A stretch of DNA of 8,290 nucleotides, taken from NCBI GenBank assembly GCA_900752425.1, contig CAADVE010000008.1, positions 1 through 8,290 of the forward strand, in the 5' to 3' direction. The translations under genes were made by a program, and so were the position numbers. Below, one piece after another: positions 5,234 to 8,290 of this stretch. Below the pieces are notes generated by a model, which was given only the letters and a program-made list of their open reading frames with translations, was not told the DNA's origin and did not search any database. Origin of the DNA: an uncultured Collinsella sp. (GTDB lineage: Bacteria > Actinomycetota > Coriobacteriia > Coriobacteriales > Coriobacteriaceae). Numbering within the stretch: the first letter of the stretch is position 1; each line of letters begins with the position of its first letter.

Positions 5234-5902
5234 TTACTCGCCCAGAATCAGCGCCGCTAGCTCGTCCTGGGTGTCCACCACGTAGTCGGCGCCGGCGGAC
5301 TCCAGCTCTGCGCGGCCGCGGAAGCCCCAGCTGACGCCCGCACTCTTAAGGCCGGCGTTGTGACCGGTCAGGATATCGACATTGGAATCGCCCACATAGA
5401 GCGTGGTCGACGGATCGGCGCCCAGCTCTTCCATCACATGCAGCGTAACAGGCGCCTCGGGCTTGGGGGGAAACGCATCGACGCGGCCCTGTACCAGCGC
5501 AAAGCGCTCGGAACCAAAATACTTCTCGATAAGCGGAGCCGCCGAGATGTGGTCCTTGTTGGTGAGCACGGCAAGCTGCACGCCCGCGGCACGCAGGAGG
5601 TCGAGCATCTCGATTGTGCCGGCATAGGGGGCGGTGTGGTCCTCCTTGTGCTCGCCGTAGTAAGCCCTAAACTCGGCAAGCGTCTGCTCAAACATACGAC
5701 CGTCGCCCGCATACTCGGCGGGCATAAAGCGCTCAACCAGCTTGAGCATGCCGTTTCCCACCTTGTAGCGGTACTCGTCTACGGCAAACGAGGGCCAGCC
5801 GTGCATCTCGCAGGTATGGTTGCCGGCGGCCGCCAGGTCCTCGAGTGTGTTGAGGATGGTGCCGTCCAGGTCAAAGATCACATGGGAAAAAGCTGCTGCC
5901 AT
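5234..5902 (-). CDS. HAD-superfamily phosphatase, phosphoglycolate phosphatase-like
   Basis: A 222-residue cytoplasmic HAD hydrolase. Motif I is VIFDLDGT (8-15) with nucleophile Asp11 and acid/base Asp13. Motif II is LTNKD (113-117), motif III is Lys147 in FPPKPEAP, and motif IV is YVGDSNVDI (169-177) with Asp172 and Asp176. The helical cap between motifs I and II (about 20-95) is of the Gph/PGMB type. The frame continues upstream to an ATG at 5980, but the ATG at 5902 is chosen because GGGAG on the minus strand (5908-5912) is 5 bases away and the protein then starts just before motif I. It lies 123 bases downstream of hypE on the same strand. A link to hydrogenase maturation is not implied; substrates could be phosphoglycolate, sugar phosphates or pyrophosphate. 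Confidence 0.88.
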   Translation of the reverse strand: MAAAFSHVIFDLDGTILNTLEDLAAAGNHTCEMHGWPSFAVDEYRYKVGNGMLKLVERFMPAEYAGDGRMFEQTLAEFRAYYGEHKEDHTAPYAGTIEMLDLLRAAGVQLAVLTNKDHISAAPLIEKYFGSERFALVQGRVDAFPPKPEAPVTLHVMEELGADPSTTLYVGDSNVDILTGHNAGLKSAGVSWGFRGRAELESAGADYVVDTQDELAALILGE

Positions 5903-5936
5903 AAAAACTCCCGTCATTGGGTTTAAAACGCACCCC

Positions 5937-5942
5937 ATAATA
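5937..5942 (-). promoter_or_regulatory. Candidate -10 box for the HAD phosphatase gene
   Basis: On the minus strand this reads TATTAT (5 of 6 to the -10 consensus), 34 bases before the ATG at 5902 in the 123-base gap after hypE. No good -35 lies at normal spacing, so it is only a candidate for separate expression of the phosphatase. Confidence 0.3.
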
Positions 5943-6025
5943 CTGGGCTTCCGCGTTGGGCGTGCTTGGAATCTGAACATCTCCAGGGGTATCAGGCCGC
6001 ATCGCGCCGACCGTGTGGTTTTGCC

Positions 6026-7060
6026 CTAGCAAATCCTCGGCAGCTGTTCTCCCACGAGCATGTCGAGGATGCGGGTCGAGCCCCAGCCGGTGCGCACGCG
6101 CACGGCGGGATGGGCGCCCTCGGCAAGTGGCAGCACGCGACCGATGATGGCGGCATTCTCGCCGTAGCGGGCGGCGCGCATGGCGCTCAGCGCGGCATCG
6201 GCTTGCTCGGCCGGCACGACGGCAACCATCTTGCCCTCGTTTGCCACCTGCAGCACATCGTAGCCGAGCATCTCGCAGGCTGCCTGCACGTCTGGGCGCA
6301 CGGGCACATCGTCCTCGTCGATCTCCATGGTAACGCCGCTGGCCTGCGCAAACTCGTTGAGCGTCGAGGCCAAGCCACCGCGCGTGGGGTCGCGAAAGCA
6401 GCGTGTGTCGGGTGCTGCAGCAAGCACATCGGCAATCAGGTGGTTGAGCGGCGCGGCGTCGCTTTCGATGGTGCTCGAAAACGCCAGACCCTCGCGTTGG
6501 CTCATGATAGCGATGCCGTGGTCGCCCAGTGTACCTGAGACCAGGATGACATCGCCGGGCTGGCAGTTTGCGCCGCTGAGCGCCACGCCCGCAGGCACCT
6601 CGCCCACGCCGGCGGTATTGATATAGACGCCGTCGGCCCCGCCGCGCTCGACCACCTTAGTGTCGCCCGTGATTATGGACACGCCCGCCTCGCGCGCCGT
6701 CTCGGCCATCGTCTGCACAATCTGGCGGAGCTTATCCATGGGATAGCCCTCTTCGAGGATAAAGCCGCACGATAGGTAGCGCACGTTGGCGCCCGAGGTC
6801 GCGACGTCGTTGACGGTTCCGCATACAGCGAGGCGGCCGATGTTGCCACCGGGGAAGAACTGAGGCGAGACTACAAAGCTGTCGGTCGACATGGCGATGC
6901 GCCCGCTCGCGGGCAGCGTAGCGACGCCGGCGTCGTTGCCCTCGAGCAGCTCGGGCGACCCAAAGGCATCTAAAAAGACCTCATCGATGATGCGTTTCAT
7001 CATCTGGCCGCCGGAGCCGTGACCCAGCAGGACGGTGCTATCGGTAACGCTATGGGACAT
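6026..7060 (-). CDS. hypE: Hydrogenase maturation protein HypE
   Basis: HypE receives a carbamoyl group from HypF on its C-terminal Cys and dehydrates it with ATP to a thiocyanate. This is the source of the CN ligands of the [NiFe]-hydrogenase iron. The 344 residues fit the family. The N-terminal AIRS-type ATP-binding half shows LGHGSGGQMM (12-21), GNDAGV (41-46), STDSFVV (58-64) and FFPGGNIGRLAVCGTVNDVATSGA (68-91). The AIRS C-terminal half contains TGDTKVV and RDPTRGGLAS. The protein ends in the diagnostic PRIC, with Cys344 as the carbamoylation site, so it should be functional. GGAG (minus strand, 7069-7072) precedes the ATG by 8 bases. It lies 84 bases downstream of hypD on the same strand, with a repeat hairpin in the gap. 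Confidence 0.96.
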   Translation of the reverse strand: MSHSVTDSTVLLGHGSGGQMMKRIIDEVFLDAFGSPELLEGNDAGVATLPASGRIAMSTDSFVVSPQFFPGGNIGRLAVCGTVNDVATSGANVRYLSCGFILEEGYPMDKLRQIVQTMAETAREAGVSIITGDTKVVERGGADGVYINTAGVGEVPAGVALSGANCQPGDVILVSGTLGDHGIAIMSQREGLAFSSTIESDAAPLNHLIADVLAAAPDTRCFRDPTRGGLASTLNEFAQASGVTMEIDEDDVPVRPDVQAACEMLGYDVLQVANEGKMVAVVPAEQADAALSAMRAARYGENAAIIGRVLPLAEGAHPAVRVRTGWGSTRILDMLVGEQLPRIC

Positions 7061-7085
7061 ATCGAAAACTCCAATCGTGGGTGGA

Positions 7086-7091
7086 ATTATA
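7086..7091 (-). promoter_or_regulatory. Candidate -10 box for hypE
   Basis: On the minus strand this reads TATAAT, a perfect -10 hexamer, 25 bases before the hypE ATG and just downstream of the repeat hairpin. The -35 position (about 7109-7114, CAGTCG) is poor. It could give hypE its own transcript if the hairpin attenuates read-through from hypD. Confidence 0.35.
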
Positions 7092-7100
7092 TGGGTGAGG

Positions 7101-7139
7101 CGCAGCGTCGACTGGTCCGCCGTTCGTTAGAACGGCGGA
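7101..7139 (-). repeat. TACC-type hairpin repeat, unit 3, between hypD and hypE
   Basis: Read on the minus strand, this is a perfect 10-bp stem (TCCGCCGTTC/GAACGGCGGA) with loop TAAC, then CCAG and TCGACGCTGCG. It matches the unit at 4716-4754 at 36 of 39 positions, with the stem fully conserved. The hairpin begins 5 bases after the hypD stop codon, in the same orientation relative to transcription as the lacC copies. Confidence 0.88.
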
Positions 7140-7144
7140 ACCTA

Positions 7145-8290
7145 TTAGCCTCGGTAGCGGAAATATGCTGCGCAGCTGCCCTCGGAGCTCACCATGCAGG
7201 GGCCGACGGGATGCTCGGGCGTACAAGCGTGGCCAAAGAGCGGGCAGCTGCTCGGCGTAATGGCCCCGCGCAGCACGTCGCCGCAGCGGCACCCGCGCGG
7301 CTCGACCGTCGCCTCAACGGGCACGTCAAAGCGAGCGCGGGCATCAAAGCGCGAGAACTCGGGGCGGATGGAAAGGCCCGAGTTGGCAATCGGCCCCAGC
7401 CCGCGCCATGTGGTATCGCACGGCTCAAATACCTGCTCGACCAGCTGGCGCGCTACGGGATTGCCGTCGGCATTGACGCCGCGACGGTAGGCGTTGTCAA
7501 TCGCCGGCCTGTCCTCGACAACCATCTGGACCAGCATGCAGATGCCCTGCAGGATATCGACGGGCTCAAATCCCGTGACCACGCCCGGGGTATTGAATTC
7601 GTCGACCAAAAAGCCAAAGGGGGCCAAGCCCGTGATGGTGGCGACGTGGCCCGGCAGGATAAAGCCGTCGATGGCGGTCTCGGGGTCGTTGGCGATGGCG
7701 CGCAACGCCGGCGGCGTGGTCTTGTGGGCGCAATAGACCGAGAAGTTCAAAAGCCCGCGCGCCTCGGCCTCCAAGATGGCGGCGGCGATGGTGGGCGTCG
7801 TAGTCTCAAAGCCCACGCCCATAAAAATGACCGGGCGATCAGGGTTTTGCTCGGCAATGTCGAGTGCATCGAGCGGGGAGTAGACGATGCGAATATCGCG
7901 CCCCGCCGCCTTTTGCGCAGCGAGCGAGGTGGATGATCCGGGCACGCGCATCATGTCGCCAAAGGTGGTGATGATGGCGCCGTCTATGTTGGCGAGCGCG
8001 ATTGCGTGGTCGATGTCGCGGTTGGCGGTGACGCAGACGGGGCAGCCCGGGCCGCTCAGCAGCTTGAGCCCGGCCGGCATAATGGAGCGAAAGCCATAGC
8101 GCCCGATGCTCACGGTATGCGTGCCGCAGACTTCCATAAGGTTGATGGCGCGGTCGCCGACAAGCTCATGAATGCGTTCGATGAGCTCGCGAGCCAGCTT
8201 GGAATCGCGAAAAGCCGAAAAGACGATACAGGCGAGCGCCGGCTGTGAGGCCGCCGAGAATATGCCTTCGCCAGGGTGGCCGCCCGATGG
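7145..8290 (-). CDS. hypD: Hydrogenase maturation protein HypD, 5' end beyond window
   Basis: HypD, with HypC, is the scaffold on which the Fe(CN)2CO unit of [NiFe] hydrogenase is assembled. The stop is TAA at 7145-7147 and 381 codons are visible. From the internal Met at 8137, conserved elements are MEVCGTHT (1-8), with the iron-binding Cys4, and SGPGCPVCV (28-36), with the Cys32/Cys35 pair. The C-terminal [4Fe-4S] region (about 282-330) carries six Cys (283, 285, 298, 305, 314, 322). That Met is not the true start: the frame continues upstream through FRDSKLARELIERIHELVGDRAINL, typical HypD N-terminus. It then runs about 26 more residues to the window edge without ATG, GTG or TTG, so the start is outside or the N-terminus is extended. 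hypC would be expected just upstream. Confidence 0.95.
   Translation of the reverse strand, partial: PSGGHPGEGIFSAASQPALACIVFSAFRDSKLARELIERIHELVGDRAINLMEVCGTHTVSIGRYGFRSIMPAGLKLLSGPGCPVCVTANRDIDHAIALANIDGAIITTFGDMMRVPGSSTSLAAQKAAGRDIRIVYSPLDALDIAEQNPDRPVIFMGVGFETTTPTIAAAILEAEARGLLNFSVYCAHKTTPPALRAIANDPETAIDGFILPGHVATITGLAPFGFLVDEFNTPGVVTGFEPVDILQGICMLVQMVVEDRPAIDNAYRRGVNADGNPVARQLVEQVFEPCDTTWRGLGPIANSGLSIRPEFSRFDARARFDVPVEATVEPRGCRCGDVLRGAITPSSCPLFGHACTPEHPVGPCMVSSEGSCAAYFRYRG

Noticed and set aside
4940..5285. Short open frames on both strands across the alternating-box array
   Set aside because: The repeat step (about 31 bp) is not a multiple of three and the translated boxes do not give a conserved peptide, so the constraint is on DNA or RNA and not on protein.
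5360..5926. + strand open frame opposite the HAD phosphatase
   Set aside because: It is a shadow of a gene with all four HAD motifs; no credible start or family signature.
7019..7936. Long + strand open frame (305 codons) opposite hypE/hypD
   Set aside because: It lies antisense to two clear hyp genes, its translation is rich in Arg/Gly/Ala/Asp as expected for a high-GC shadow frame, and it has no proper ribosome binding site or family motif.

Overview
The window looks like part of a chromosome from a high-GC Gram-positive gut bacterium, most likely a Collinsella-type member of the Coriobacteriia. This rests on the high-GC codon use, clear AGGAGG-type ribosome binding sites, a Gram-positive style lacA/lacB pair, [NiFe]-hydrogenase maturation genes and dense short palindromic repeats. 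The genus is an inference from style; no search was run.

Layout, left to right. Positions 1-151 are the right end of an IS3-family (IS150-group) insertion sequence: the transposase C-terminus and the terminal inverted repeat. Positions 152-333 hold a small hairpin, a 27-bp-period TTGGGGAC repeat pair and a weak promoter candidate. Positions 334-1347 (+) encode an unrecognised multi-pass membrane protein that ends at a strong intrinsic terminator (1382-1420). An AT-rich control region with two operator-like inverted repeats (1485-1560) precedes a + strand operon: lacA (1655-2083), lacB (2147-2671), a lacX-type aldose 1-epimerase (2791-3672) and lacC (3729-4664). LacAB isomerises galactose-6-phosphate to tagatose-6-phosphate, and LacC phosphorylates that to tagatose-1,6-bisphosphate. 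The aldolase (lacD), the sugar PTS and the repressor are not in the window.

The convergent gap 4665-5233 is about 570 bp, has no convincing gene and is packed with repeats. It holds (i) two hairpins with TACC loops and a shared CGACGCTGCA tail; (ii) a ~100-nt structured element closed by a perfect 15-bp stem; (iii) a second TTGGGGAC repeat pair, again with a 27-bp period; (iv) six 14-bp boxes in strictly alternating orientation at 32/30/32/30/32-bp steps, equivalent to three inverted-repeat units with an exact 62-bp period.

The right half is on the minus strand, reading from right to left: hypD (runs off the right edge), hypE, then a HAD-family phosphatase. HypD acts with HypC on the Fe(CN)2CO precursor, and HypE, with HypF, makes the cyanide ligands of [NiFe] hydrogenase. 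The HAD phosphatase is probably a separate housekeeping function. A third copy of the TACC-type hairpin lies between hypD and hypE, 36/39 identical to a copy downstream of lacC. In both places the element sits just after a stop codon, hairpin first in the sense of transcription.

The protein genes are ordinary. What is unusual is the non-coding repeat architecture, above all the alternating box array at 5022-5191.
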